The position numbers were made by a program, and so were the translations under genes. A stretch of 64,000 nt of DNA from Bryoerythrophyllum caledonicum (Eukaryota > Streptophyta > Bryopsida > Pottiales > Pottiaceae), in assembly GCA_963971425.1 (NCBI GenBank), contig OZ020522.1:2082168-2146167 (forward strand). Direction: 5' to 3'. Positions 1-11,567 of this stretch are shown here, one piece after another. Below the pieces are notes generated by a model, which was not told the origin of the DNA, ran no database searches, and saw nothing but the letters and a program-made list of their open reading frames with translations. Every line of letters begins with the position of its first letter. The stretch's first letter is position 1.

Positions 1-603
1 GTGGCTATTATGGAGGGTAGGGTGTGTTATTTGGGTGTTTAATAAGTATAATGTGTTAATGCAGTCTGTGAATATATATGCTGGTTCATTATTGTATTTT
101 GTTGTGATGATTTGTAGTGTTTTGTGGATGGCCATGAGCTCTACTCTGAGGATATTTTCTAGACCGTGCAGTCTTTTGGCTAATTTGATTTCTTTCGTAG
201 GGTTGTATATTCCATAACCGGCTTTTTCTCTGTGCCAAGTTCCCAGGCTAATTTGTTCTGGTGGTTTGAAGGAGCCATCGGTATAGTAGCTATATACGGG
301 GTCAAATTTTGGGGAGGTGGTAGTTTGGTAGCTTGGGAGGGATAAGGGTGTTACTAGGTAGTCTAATGTGTTATTGGTGTAATTTAGTTTTGACCATTTT
401 TTATTTCGGTTAACAGGGATTTGTATCGTTGTTGGTGGGGCTATTTTTGTGTATAGGCGGTGAATGTTTAAATTGTTTGCTATGGAGGTGAGTTCAACAA
501 GTTGATCTAGGGTGCCAAGGGTTTGATTTTGGTGGTGGACACAGATTATTTGTAATGTAGATGGTTCAATCTGGGGTTTCTTTAGCTCAGGTGAGATAGT
601 AGG
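1..603 (-). pseudogene. LINE RNase H domain (cut by window edge)
   Basis: An open minus frame from 603 to the left edge shows RNase H landmarks. YSYYTDGSFKPP carries the first catalytic Asp, AGYGIYNP follows, LRVELMAIHKTLQ carries the Glu, and AYIFTDCINTLYLL carries the next Asp. The last catalytic residue would lie outside the window. The domain degrades RNA in the RNA/DNA hybrid. It is one base out of phase with the upstream frame, with a stop at 604-606. LINEs with an acquired RNase H are known in plants. Confidence 0.85.
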
Positions 604-2061
604 CTATTCGTATGGTACTGAGTCTGCTTCGAATAGTGCGATGGTATGGGAGTCTGTAAATGAGCTTGAGTGTGGGTTAAAGTTTTGATACCAATTTTTT
701 TCCGGTGTGATAATGAGTGTAGATGTGTGGTGTGGGTTATTTTGGGCAGCAAGGCGGGTCCAATGTAACGCTTGTTGTGTTTCCTCTTATTGTGAGGGTG
801 AGCTATACCATTACCAATCCATTTATAGTCAAAGGCTTTTCCCAAGGAGCCAAATATTTTATCTCTTTCAAAGGGTGAATAGAATTTTTTTAATTTGATG
901 GAACATGTGACGGGGGAGGAAAAGTATGACTGTTCGATGTTGAAGGATGAAATTAATGAGTCTAGAATGGGTGTGGGCATTGTGTATTGTGCGTTTTTGA
1001 GGGGATTGTTCTTTGGGATGCGGTATTTATATCTTTGGTATAGCCAAATTAATTTGATTTCAAATGGTTGGGTTGTTGGTTCGATGTTTGTGGGAGTTTG
1101 TAGTTTCGTATTGTATTGATTCCATAGCCATTGAAGCCTAGTAGTGGGAATGGTGTGTAAGTGTCGGCCATTTTCTTCATATAGATGGGCTTGATTATTC
1201 ATTATTTTTATTGTGTTCGATAATGTGAGTATATCATTTTTGGGATTGCATTCCGTTGTATGGATGTTTAGGAGTGGAATGATTATGGGTGGGGTTACGG
1301 ATCTTGGATCTTGGAGTTGTTCTTGTGGGTGGTGGGCTTGAATGATTTCCGAGTAGAATTTATCTCTAATTCTTTGATAATATTGTTTTAATTTTTCAGT
1401 GTTATATGTGGAGGTATTATAGTCGTGTCTTGGGAAGAGGTTTCTTTGAGGAGTCCATTTGTTGAATGTATTATTATTGTGTTGCCATTGGCATAGATAT
1501 CTTCTATGGGTATTTTGTATATTATTAGTGTCTATGTGTTGTATATGTTCGTGGTGTATGATGTTATTAATGGGATATATGGTGGGATTTTTGAGGATGT
1601 ATGTTGGGGGACAGGGATGGTATTGGTGAGAGGGGTAGGGGGGGGTGGATTGATGGGGAGGTATTTCTGGGGATGGTGTTATTGTTGATGGTGATGAATG
1701 GATCTTGGAGTGTGTAGGAGTGTGGGTGTATGTTGCAAGGGGTGTTGCATGTGGTGGGGCATGTTGGGTGGCAAAAAAATTGTTTGGCAAAATGTAGGGC
1801 ACTCTTGATTAGTTTGGATGGGGTGAAATGGAAGGTTTTGAATTCCTCATTATTCATGATGTGCGTGCCGTTTGATAGAGTAATTTGTTTTAATTCGAAA
1901 ATATTTTTTGAGAGGAGTTTTTGTAGAAGTTTTTGGGAGAGTTGGGCGTTGAGCGTGTTGTGGTTTTGTGTTTCTTGGCGCCAAGTTATTTCTAATGATG
2001 TTGGGTCAAAAAAGAAATTTGGAAGTGTACTCTTGAGGTGAATTTTAGCTACGTGTTTCAA
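582..2061 (-). pseudogene. LINE ORF2 region between RT and RNase H
   Basis: Two overlapping minus frames (2061-1567 and 1802-582) cover the link between RT and RNase H. I recognise no domain. The protein is unusually rich in His, Thr, Pro and Asn because the coding strand is A/C-rich. The 1802-582 frame includes KIFGSLGKAFDYKWIGNGIA, ends at 582 and is one base out of phase with the RNase H frame that follows. The frame change between the two pieces implies further indels. Confidence 0.5.
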
Positions 2062-2106
2062 TAAGAAAAATGTGCGAGTTATTGGTGATCTTATACAATC
2101 CGTTTT

Positions 2107-3116
2107 TTAAATTCTAGGTATATTTTCGGCACCACCATATTTAGCAAGTATATATTGGGTTAATCCGTTATATATTTTTCCGAGCCTACCTTTGTTATTT
2201 AGGGCATTTTGTAATCGTTCCCCTATATATCGGAGGTAGGCATTTTTGAGGGAGAAAGCTTCAAGTCCAAATAGGTTATGTGGGAGTTGGGTGATTGCGT
2301 TTGACATGCATTTTGGCATACCACATATGGTTTTTTGTATGGCTATGATCTTTTGATCTAGTTTTTTGATAGCTGGCATAGAGTATGGTACAGAGTAGAA
2401 GCTGTATGCTATGCCTGGGCGTATTACAGTGTCAACCATTTTAATTTTTTGTTTCATGGTGGCCGGACATGTTGTTAATTCTTTACATTGTTTAATGAGT
2501 TTTGTGGTCGTAGTGTGAATTTGGATTTTCCATTTTAGAGAGGGGACAAGATTTGTGCCTAGGTATACATATGGTTCATTTTGGTGTAGTATGGGGATTG
2601 GTTGGCCACGGTAGTTGATGTTAGAAGCTTGCATTAAGGCTTTAAATGTATTTGGATTTATTCTGGATTTGTTTGGGCATCCAGTAGGAGCACATTTTGG
2701 GACGCCTACGTCCATACCAGTCCATTTACAATATCTATCAATTTTGTCAATTTGTACTTGTAGTGATTTTATTTTGTTAGTTATGGTAGCAAGGTCATCG
2801 GCATAGGCGGCGGAGTTTAAGGTAATTTGTGATGAACCAAAAATGTATCCATTGTTGCCTCGTTCTAGCCATCTAAGTAGTGGTTCTAAAAATATAATGA
2901 ATAGGTAAGGACTAAGGGTGTCTCCTTGTATAGTTCCTCTATGGATGGGGATAGGTTTAGTCTTTCCAAAGTGCTCACCGATGTAATAAGTAGATGATTG
3001 GGAGTAGATATTTCCAACTAGTGTGGTTGCATCTTTTGGGTATCCAAGGTCTGTCATTATTGCTAGTAGTTGAGCGTGGTCTATAGAGTCAAAGGCGTTT
3101 TTGAAGTCAACATATA

Positions 3117-3152
<36 letters not shown>

Positions 3153-4354
3153 ATTTGTAAATCGTGCATCTTCTAGTGCCGCTATTATGGTTTGTGTTTG
3201 TCTAGAGGTACTTCTCTCTACTCTGAATCCTTCTTGACTATCGTATAGGATTTTAAATTTTTCACCATATGAGGATAATATTGAGGTGAGTGTACTAGTG
3301 TAGAGTTTATATATTGTGTTGGCTAATGCAATTGGTCCATGATTTGATAGTTGTGAGGGATCTTTTTTTTTAAATAATAAAATCGTGGCACTTGTTTTCC
3401 ATGAGGCTGGTATTTTTTTTGTTTACAGCAATGAGAAAAGAATAGGAATAATAGTTTATGGAATCTTGGGGGCATGGTTTTGAGTATTGAGTTTGGTATA
3501 CGGTCTGGCCCTGGGGCTTTGTTGTTTCCGAGGTTACGAAGACATGTGTCGTATGTGGCTCTGTTGAAGTATGTATGTAAGGGAATTTTAGGTTCGCCTC
3601 GTTTGTCTAAAGTATATCCATCTAGATCATGCCATGGGTATTGGCGTACTACACATGTGCATTTGGTTGGGTGTTGTGGTTGGTGGTTGCATGTTGGTAA
3701 TGTGGGTCTATTGTTTTTTGTCTGTTGGTTGAATATTTCATTTGCAATATCTTCGGGGTTGGTTAAGATGTTATTGTATTGGTCAGTGATACAATCTAGT
3801 GGTGGGGATTCAGTTTTTTTAAAAACTTTTCTATTTATTTTCTTAGGGCTGGTTTTGTGTAGTTGTCTGTATTTTGAGATGGTTTTTTTAATATTATCTT
3901 TGGCATATTTTGTAGTTACTTTTCGGGCTTGTATATTGGCCTCTTTTGCGATTAGTGCAATGTCATTTATCCATGTATCATGAGGGAGGCCCTGGGGAGG
4001 TGGGGTAGGAATTTGGGTGTATTGTGTAGTTAATAATTTGTTACATATGGGATGGCTAAGCCATTGAGGGTTATTTTTTACAATTCTAATAGTTTTTTGT
4101 ATTATATGATATGTGGCTAGATGTTGTTTCCATTTTTTTGAAAGTTTGCGGGGTAGGTAACCGCCATGTTGTGATGTTCGGTTTGTTGTTTGTGGTATTG
4201 GTTGGGCTTTACAAGTTTGTTCGAGTGTTTTGGAGATATTATTGATAAGTGTATCTAGGGTGTGGCATGTGTCTTGCCATTGACTTTGAGAGAGTTGATT
4301 ATTGTCTTCCAGGGTGTAAATGAGAGAGTTAATTTGCGTGGAGTTTTTTTTCAA
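2107..4354 (-). pseudogene. LINE reverse transcriptase domain, frameshifted
   Basis: The part from 4354 to 3323 carries the RT fingers (NNKAPGPDRIPNSIL). A frameshift in a homopolymer near 3365 moves the reading to another frame, where the continuation reads NHGPIALANTIYKLYTS and DSQEGFRVERS. After an (AT)n tract comes motif A, YVDFKNAFDSIDH, with the catalytic Asp. The last part (3057-2107) has RGTIQGDTLSPYLF (motif B) and AAYADDLAT (motif C, YADD). All catalytic Asp residues survive, but no single frame encodes the enzyme. Confidence 0.9.
3118..3150. repeat. (AT)n microsatellite inside the RT coding region
   Basis: An uninterrupted AT dinucleotide run lies just before RT motif A on the coding strand. 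Read in frame it would give alternating Ile and Tyr (FTNQ, then the IY run, then LYVDFKNAFD). Related LINE reverse transcriptases have only a few hydrophobic residues here, so the run is probably an expansion after the copy died. Confidence 0.9.
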
Positions 4355-5867
4355 AGAATGATGTGTTGAATTTTTCTAAGTTATCTTTTGGGATGGGATT
4401 TAGTATTCGTATGGTATCATTGTCTGTGATTGTGGGGGTACAATTAATTAATATATTATCAGGGATGTGGAATTGTATTGGCGAATGATCCGAGTTTAGA
4501 ATAATATCTTTGTTTGTTGTAGAGGTGTATTGTGTAGTGTTGCTCGTATTTATAAAAAAGCCGTCTATTAGGCTCCAATCACTGTAGTTATTTCCGCCTT
4601 GTCTGGAGTATTGTGTATCAGTATTTTTATAGGTGAAGTTTAGGTTTTCCATAAAGTGGCACCATTGATAGTCCATGGTTTGAGGAGGGGTGTCATGGTT
4701 TCCATTTTGTCGACCAATTAGAGCTATGTCTCTGTTGAAGTCTCCACAAAACATGTAGGTGTGATTAGGGTTGTTAATTATTTGAGATGTATTTTTGTTT
4801 TGTATGTCTATAATAAATCTAGTGTCTTCGGGGTGGGAGGGCATATACATGTGAAAGATTAACCATGGTTGTAGTGCTTGATTAGCAATTTTAATTATTT
4901 GGAGGTAGGGAGATATGTGCATTGGGGTAGGAATTTTTTTGATGTTACCCGGAAAAGAGTATTTTTTGTGTACTAGTGTAAGGAGGCCACCACGGCCCGG
5001 TGTGTATGGTCTTCGTTGTTGGATGCATCTTGTTAGTGCATGTGTGTTATTAAAAATAAGTTTGTAGTCTTGGAATATGTTTTGTATGTATTTTGTAGAT
5101 TTTGTGGCCGATTTTTTAGTTTCTTGTATAACTATGATGGCCGGAGGTGTGTTTGTATGTGTGACCAAAGCTTGTAAACTAGGGAGAGTGGTGTTTAAAG
5201 ATGAAGCATTCCATGTAATTATGTTTGTGTTTTCATTGTTTGAGCTAGTATTTTGGTTTTGTGGGGGCAAGTAAGAGGGTGGGGGGGGTAGATGGGTATA
5301 TTCTAGTATGGGGTCGAAACACTTTAGTGACTCCATAATTAGTTTATTAGGAAGGTAAGGGAATTTTTGTTGTATTGTGTTTATTGGAGGTGGTGTGGTT
5401 TGGCTATGTAAAAAATCGTATAATTCTCTATGTATTGAGTTTCCGTTATTTATGATATGTAGGTTTTCTTCAAGGAATTTTGTATAGGGGTGTGGAGTAT
5501 GTACATGTCTTTCGAGTTCATTTTGTAAGTTTGATAAGGTTTGTAATAGGCTGTTAGTCCATGGAATTATGTTTGGATTTTGTAGGTTTAATAGGCGGTT
5601 ACATTCGTCTATGTTTGGGTGGGTGGTAATTACAAGGGCATATAGAATATGTGTTGATGGATGCGTATTTTTTTGTTGTACGTAGTGGGCAATATTTGGG
5701 TGTGTTGTGTTGTGTAGTTGATATAATATATGTGTGGTGTTTAAAAAAGGTGCAAATGCCTGAGCAATGTGTTTGTATTCTGGTTGTAGTTTTATGGTAT
5801 TTGATATAACGTATATTTTGGCGTTTTTCTTATGTGTTGTGGGATGTCTTTTTAGAATATTAGGCAT
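4329..5867 (-). pseudogene. LINE ORF2 N-terminal part: AP-type endonuclease domain
   Basis: A 512-residue frame. The second half carries the endonuclease/exonuclease/phosphatase signature: NIITWNASSL opens the domain, VIQETKKS holds the catalytic Glu, FCGDFNRD the metal-binding Asp and Asn, and LNSDHSPI the terminal Ser-Asp-His motif. This enzyme nicks the target so that reverse transcription can be primed there. The first 200 residues are not recognised. The frame ends in a T-rich run near 4345 (FFEKKLHAN then stop), while the next frame continues the protein, so a one-base indel has cut the polyprotein. Confidence 0.85.
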
Positions 5868-7011
5868 GGGTCTCAGATTGGTTTCTATATCTCCACATAG
5901 TAGTATTAGGATTTTATAGTGTAAGGGTTTGACTTGTTTTTGGTTTATTGGTTTGTGTATATATTCTAGGTATTCTCTAGTTTTTGTGTTTTTGGTTTTA
6001 GTATTTTTGTTTATCCGGGTATGTGTGGATGCTGTGGTGACTTTGGATGTGGCGGGAGGAAGTGTGGGTTGTAATTGTAGGTGGGTTTATGTTGTGGTTT
6101 TCATTTCTGATCGTGTTTATGGCTAATCGTGGGCTTACAATTGTTTGGGAGTATATGTTTATGTTTGTGATGGGTTTTAGTGATTTTTTTCTATGTGTAT
6201 GTTTTAGAATCGTGAGTTTATTGCCATATGTGTGTTATAGGTGTAGTTCTTGGTATGGATATGGGTGGAGTGGGAGTTGTAGTGAGGTTGTACTTTTTGG
6301 TTAAGAGTGAGTTTGTGGCGTATGGATTTCTATTAGTGTTTTCGTGATCTGTGTGTAAGAAGATATGTGCAAACATGGGGTGGCTAGTGGTTTTGGTAGA
6401 TGCTTTTGTTTGTGGGAGTATGGCTATTGTATGGTATTTGGTTGTATAAGGTATGTCGCTATTATTTTTTCGTGGTAGTTGTGTGTGAGTATTGGTTGTG
6501 TGTATTCCATATGTGTTTTTCCAAGAGATATTCATACCGTAATGGTATATGTAGTGACACCATTTATATGTATGGAGGATTAAACCCCACCTCCTATACA
6601 ACCTACCACCATGTGGTCTCTGAGTCATGTACCTAGACGTAGATGTGTTGTAGTCAAGATCTAGGGTGTGTCTATGGTAGGAGGTAGCTAGGAAGGTAAG
6701 AATAGAGACTATAATGAGGCTAAGGTGAGCAACTACAGAGAGAGGGAGAGAGTTGAATATCACTAGTGAGAGAAGATCATGGGGAGAGTGGTGTGCAGCT
6801 ATCTGGGGAGGTGTGAGTGATGCTATTGTGGAAGGTAAGAAAGCACCTCCTAGCAACTTGTGGTGAAGGAGAGAAAACACGTTAGCGGAGACCATACTTA
6901 GAATATATAGAGAAGTGCGTAGTACTAGTGGGGATAGGTGGGGAGGAGGAGTGATAACCTTGTTCACCCTTGTGACTCCATATTGGTCGGATCTTCGATC
7001 GTGGTCCTTGG
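5868..7011 (-). other. LINE spacer or unresolved coding region
   Basis: A 265-codon minus frame runs from 7015 to 6218. Its first half has ordinary composition and hydrophobic stretches; its second half has the Thr/His/Asn-rich composition of the LINE. The change falls near 6.6 kb. I recognise no domain. It may be the linker between ORF1 and ORF2 of one element or the join of two elements. Nothing else supportable is seen here. Confidence 0.3.
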
Positions 7012-8654
7012 TCAATCCACGTTTGAGTGGTCCTCCAGGGCTGGTATAGTTGGTGGTCTCGATCCTGTGATTTGTTGCATAGCCATTAGTGCAGAGGCCA
7101 TTAACTGCTCAACATTCGAGAGTTTTGCTTGCAACTCATTGGTGCGGTTGTCTGTGTAGGCCCTAGTATCTTTGATGATGTCTTCTCGTAGGGTAGAGAG
7201 CTCTTGGCGCAGCCTCTTGTTGCCTGCATCTATAATGGAGGTCATTTTGGACCTGGTGATTCCTGAAAGGTGGAGGTAACTTGGAGGGACGCCACCGTGT
7301 TTACAAGTGCCTTGTTGATGTCGTTGAAGCCCTATTTCTCCAACAGCTTGGTGGAGGGTGGGTCATCACCTTCAAGGCTGCGACGATGGGGAGAGATCTC
7401 TACTTGATGTCGCCCTATGGCGAAGGTCTTGTATAGGAATTGGCGGTAGATGATAGGGTTGGGGAATTGCACATTGGCACTACCATTGTGTTTTCCTCTC
7501 TGTTGCCTATGGAACCATAGTGAGATTACATTTTTGGCATCAAAGGCTTGGTGAATGGCATCCGTGGTTTCAACCACGCTCATAAGGATGGGAAGTTGGG
7601 ATAGTGTAAACGTGAGTGCATCCTTCTTGGCTCTATCAACAGGGGAGAGGGTTCTAGAGCTGCTAGCCCTAGTTGGTATCACCTCGTGGTGTGTGGTGAT
7701 CTGGTGGAGTTCAAATTTCTTGGCCTGTTGTGGGGTTGGAGCGGCTATAAACGCATGAGACTCCTCCTTTACCTTCTGCACATCTGTGACCTCAAATTCC
7801 AAGTTTCTCGAGAAACTATTTGTCACTACATCTTGAAAAAGGGTGTGAGCAGTAACACCTTGGAGAGTTTCACTCTTGATTCTCACTGATAAATTCTTTC
7901 GTGCCACCGCATGAAAGGTTTTGCATACTTTCCCTAAAGAGGCTTGTCCTATAGGGTCCAGGTGTAGGATGAAGTAGCGGGTGCCACAAAGGAAGGCAAT
8001 GGCATCTACCTTTGGCCTAAGATGTAGTTTAATAATGCCTGACCAAATATCCATTTGCCCTTCTTTTTTTTGAACCCTTTGCATAGAACGGCAATGGGAT
8101 CCATTAGGTTGGTGCCTAATGGTATTTTCATGTGCTCTAGCCTAGCCAAGGCTAGTATCTTCACATTATCATGGTACATAGGATGTGGTGGCAATTCGAA
8201 GTCAATTGCCACATAGAAGTCATAGGAGAGTCCAGTGATCAGGTCTGTAGGAATATTGAAGGATACATGTGTGAGGTTGTAGTGTTGGCCCTCGATGTTG
8301 TCATTGGGCACCGAAGAATATAAAAGTTGTGGAATCCTAGAGTAGGCCACCACAGCGCCAAGGGTCTCTTCTGCTTCATCTTTGGGTAGTCCACAAGTGA
8401 TCATGTCTCTGACACTCTCCCCACTTAATAAGGGCTCTTGCCCTACATCCATGGCGAAAAGTTTTCCATAGTAGAGAGCCCAACCAAAATCGAAACGAGG
8501 AGAGGTTAGGGATAGAGACTAGGATGGGGTGGGGATGGTTACCTCTAGCTTTTTTGGATGGGGTTGGACCTCCACTTGCCATTGAGACTGATTCTTCAGT
8601 CTCTGTGATCTTCATAGCTCTTGGGTGGGGGTTTTTGGTGTCCATGGCATTCAT
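7012..8654 (-). pseudogene. ORF1/gag-like region of a retroelement, broken
   Basis: Several minus frames join across indels. 8654-8376 carries a basic stretch (PSKKARG). 8452-8006 begins MDVGQEPLLSGESVRDM. 8084-7332 continues with IKLHLRPKVDAIAFLCGTRY and FILHLDP. After a stop at 7332, 7245-7012 is a short coiled-coil-like peptide (RLRQELSTLREDI). The overlap near 8040 repeats the same sequence in two frames, which marks a frameshift. Position upstream of the LINE ORF2 on the same strand suggests ORF1, the RNA-binding protein, but no CCHC zinc knuckle is visible, so this is inference from context and size. Confidence 0.45.
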
Positions 8655-8699
8655 CTTGGTTGTAGGTGAGGTTGTTGGGCGTAGGAGATTGTTGGATTA

Positions 8700-9560
8700 G
8701 GGACTAGCTGGTTGAAGACTCTAGCCTGGAGTCGTTGTGCTAGGAGAAAGGGGTTGGGATAGGTTGTTTTAGAGGGTGGGGTAGTTCGCTGGAGCAGGTC
8801 GGTAGGATAGGTTGTTGGTTGGCTGGGGAGGTGGTGGGTGGGATGGGTGGGTCGCTGGACGTTGGTTGGGGTGGGCGGAGGCCGTTGGGGAGGTCGTTGG
8901 ATGAGTCTAGAGAGGGTCTCTAGTTATGGGCCTTCGCTGGAGAGAGGTCGTTGGCTTTGGATTGGGAGGTTGTTGTCCTTGGACTCCGGCTGGGGTAGGT
9001 CCCGGGCTTTAATCGGAGGGTCGTTAGCTGTGAGTCTAGGTCGTTGGCCCTGGGTGGAAGGTTGCTGGCCTGGAGTGTAGGCTGGAGGGGGGAGGTCTCT
9101 TAGGGCTTCCGACGTATGCTTAAGGTCCAGTACTCTTGAGTTCCAGTGCACTTGGGCTGCAGTCCGCTTGGGTTTCAGTCCGCCGATTGTCTTGTCGAGT
9201 TGCCTCGAATGTACCCCAAGTGTTAAGTCCAGTTGCCCCGAGTGTACCCCGAGTGTTAGTCTGGGTCGGTGCTGGGAGGCGAGTATCGGTCGTGGGTCGA
9301 CGCCTGCAGGTTTGTGAATCTGCGTCGAGTGAGTGTGAGGTGCAGCTGGTTTCGATCTAGGTCGGCTCCTGTAGGTTGTGAGTCTGCTTCAAGTGAGTGT
9401 GAGGTGTCGTTGACGTTGGTCAGGGTCGGTCTTGGTTGGTTTGGGTTGTGAGTGTGCGTCGCTCTGGCGTCGGTGTTTGGATCTGAGTCGGTCTGGGTCG
9501 GCGTCGGTCTGGTCGGCGTGGGTCTTCTGTCTTCACCTGTTCTATGACTTGTGAGTCCTG
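8700..9560. repeat. G/T-rich imperfect repeat region
   Basis: The + strand is built from imperfect short units such as GTCGTTGG, GGTCGGT and GTCTGGGTCGG. Open frames here are low-complexity Gly/Arg/Val or Pro/Thr strings and I do not treat them as genes. It could be the 5' regulatory part of the neighbouring minus-strand element; this is a guess from position. Confidence 0.6.
8824..8851 (+). other. Strong G-quadruplex motif
   Basis: Four GGG runs at 8836-8838, 8840-8842, 8845-8847 and 8849-8851 are separated by loops of one, two and one bases, with a GGGG run just before at 8824. Such short loops favour a stable parallel quadruplex on the + strand. Confidence 0.75.
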
Positions 9561-9754
9561 AGTGCACTATGTCCTGTAAGTGTTGCGTGCATATGGCTCT
9601 GGTCTGGGTCGATGTTGCCTTGGTCTTCTTGTGTATGTGGGTCTATGACTGTTGTATGCGTTGTAAGTCTGCACCTGCTGTTAGCCTCCTTCTGTTTGTG
9701 TGAAACTTGTAGGTCTACACCTGTGTTGATCCCGTGCCTGTTGTACGTCGTCGA

Positions 9755-9910
9755 TGTTGATCCTGGTTTCGCCTTAAAGGCTCGGTCCCTATTAAGGCTG
9801 TGTTGATCCGGGTTTCTCCTGGTTAGGCTGGGTCCATGTTAAGGCTGTGCTGATCCAGGTTTCTCCTGGTAAGTCTGGGTCTCTAGTAGCGCTGAGTTGA
9901 TCCGGGTTGT
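9755..9910. repeat. 47-bp tandem repeat, about 3.3 units
   Basis: The unit start GTTGATCC or GCTGATCC recurs at about 9755, 9802, 9848 and 9896, followed by GGTTTCTCCTGG-like sequence and AGGCT. The spacing is 46-48 bp. Confidence 0.8.
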
Positions 9911-11215
9911 GAATCTGCGCTTGAGTCTATGCCTGTTGCTTCTATCTGAGTCTGTGGGTCGCTTAGTCAAAATGAGGTTCTATCTAAGTCGAGGTGATTG
10001 TTTCTGCAGGTTGGTGGGTTTCGTTGGGCTCGAAGTAGCTGCTCTCTACTTGGCTATTGGTTTGGGAGGTGCTGGTTCGAGTTTGAGGTGTCGATTTGTG
10101 CGCTTGCAGCGTCCTTTATGGTCCTGCAAGGTTATAAGAAAAAATGTGCAGCGCTTCCGCGCTGTATTGTAGATGTAGCAATTTCTATGTGTGTGCACAG
10201 AATTATTGTGATCTGGGGCTAGGTTGTATGTATTAGGTTAGGCTATTGCTATCACTACTGGTGATCTATGTGGTTGTTCCAAGAAGATAATTGTAAGACA
10301 AGAGGTGTTGGCTAATGGTGTGTGAGCTGCAGATCTAGTGTATTAATCCAGAAAGGAGAGGAGTGAGCATCTTTGATAAAAAAACTTACAGGGGTAGTTG
10401 CGTATCTTGTTGCTGAAATATGGGGCTTGTGCGCTTGCTGTTGCTGATTGTGGTGCTCTCCAATGCTGTGGGTGCGACTGTATGAGCTCTGAGTTCCAAT
10501 GTTGGAGCGATGTGCTTCTATTGTCTACAATTGGTCTTGTCTTGCTATACTGTAAGATAAATCTGTGGGTTGGGGAGGTGCGTCTACTAACTAAAGAGGC
10601 TTACAGATCTGGTATCCAGCATTCAGATCTAGGGCAAAACTTGTGGCACGAGGCTAAGTCAGATCTATGTGCCAACACTTGCTCCCCTGCTTCTCAGTAA
10701 ACGCACATCATAGATCTAACACTCATACATTCACTCAACTCCAGATCTGATGCTTGTGAGCTCTTTCCAACATGGTCTGCTTCCCGAGCCTCTCTTACTT
10801 CTCAGATCTAAGATGTGCGAAGAGCTCCCACCAAGATCAGCCACCTCTTGGTGCCCACACTCTTGCTTCTGAAACTAAGTCTCACCTCCCCTCACAAGAA
10901 ATTTCGGAGCTCACTCGGTCCTCATTCTACCGAACCCCCGATTGTAGCAACTACAACTCTGATAGAAGCATTTCAAGAAAATAGGACATTGTTTGTCATG
11001 CATTGAATTTAGTGTTGTCTTGAACTTGGTTCATTTACCAATGCACAAATGGTCGGAAACACAAAATAATTTTGTTTGTTTATGCTTGTATTACATTCAT
11101 AGTAGTAACCAAAATTAATCAAACATAATGATAAGTAAAAATGAAAGTGAGTTACACATGAGTTACTATACACGCCAGATTGGCTATATCAACCTAATAT
11201 TTGCGCAATTGTATT
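9911..11215. other. No recognisable gene
   Basis: Only short frames without family resemblance. AGATCT-type hexamers recur between 10.6 and 10.8 kb (for example around 10610, 10664, 10711 and 10743). I see no LTR pair or domain here. Confidence 0.4.
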
Positions 11216-11425
11216 TGTTGAGATAACCATCCTAGGGTTTAATCCAGGGTAGCTTAACTATCTACCTAGGTAGTGATTAGGGTAATCTTCGTAGTTAACC
11301 ACCCTATCTCCCTCATTAACTTAACACGCCTATACTAACTGGCGTTTGTACTACACTACTCTGGTATAAATACAACTCCCTGTCCACTACATGACACTTA
11401 TTGTTCACTTCGTCCTCTCTCAACT
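11216..11425 (+). repeat. Left LTR of the copia element
   Basis: Begins TGTTGAGATA and matches the right LTR over its length, including AGGGTTTAATCCAGGGTAG and the shared stretch around TTAACACGCCTATACTAACT. A TATA-like box (TATAAATA, about 11365) lies late in the LTR, as expected for the U3/R boundary. The exact right end is uncertain by a few bases. Confidence 0.85.
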
Positions 11426-11426
11426 T

Positions 11427-11445
11427 AACACGTTATCAGCACGAC
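11427..11445 (+). other. Likely primer-binding site of the copia element
   Basis: ACGTTATCAGCACGA directly after the left LTR resembles the TATCAGAGC-type sites that pair with initiator methionine tRNA in plant copia elements. Assignment is by position and partial similarity. Confidence 0.5.
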
Positions 11446-11567
11446 CTGCCTCTCATACGCTAGATCCAACACAGTTTTGTTTCGAGAATTTTTTTCTTCT
11501 TCGTTTTTTTTCTTCTCTCCTTCTTCCCTCAATGCAATTTTTTTTCACCCATCATATGTGCGTTCCG

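Larger units (their letters stand above)
1..5867 (-). mobile_element. Non-LTR retrotransposon (LINE) with endonuclease, RT and RNase H
   Basis: Read on the minus strand, the segment gives in order an AP-type endonuclease, a reverse transcriptase with a YADD box, a connection region and an RNase H domain. This is the ORF2 order of plant LINEs that carry an RNase H. The reading frame breaks at least at about 4345, 3365, 2100 and 590, so the copy is dead. The 3' end lies beyond the left edge, so the tail and target duplication cannot be seen. The coding strand is very rich in A and C, giving proteins full of His, Thr, Asn, Pro and Gln. Clade assignment is inference; the domain order is read directly. 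Confidence 0.9.

Noticed and set aside
1730..2041. Several + strand frames within 1-6.3 kb
   Set aside because: They arise from the T/G-rich complement of the LINE and have no family resemblance.
10398..10700. A 100-codon + frame (MRILLLKYGACALAVADCGA)
   Set aside because: Cys/Leu-rich with no relative, no splice or promoter support, in repeat-like DNA.
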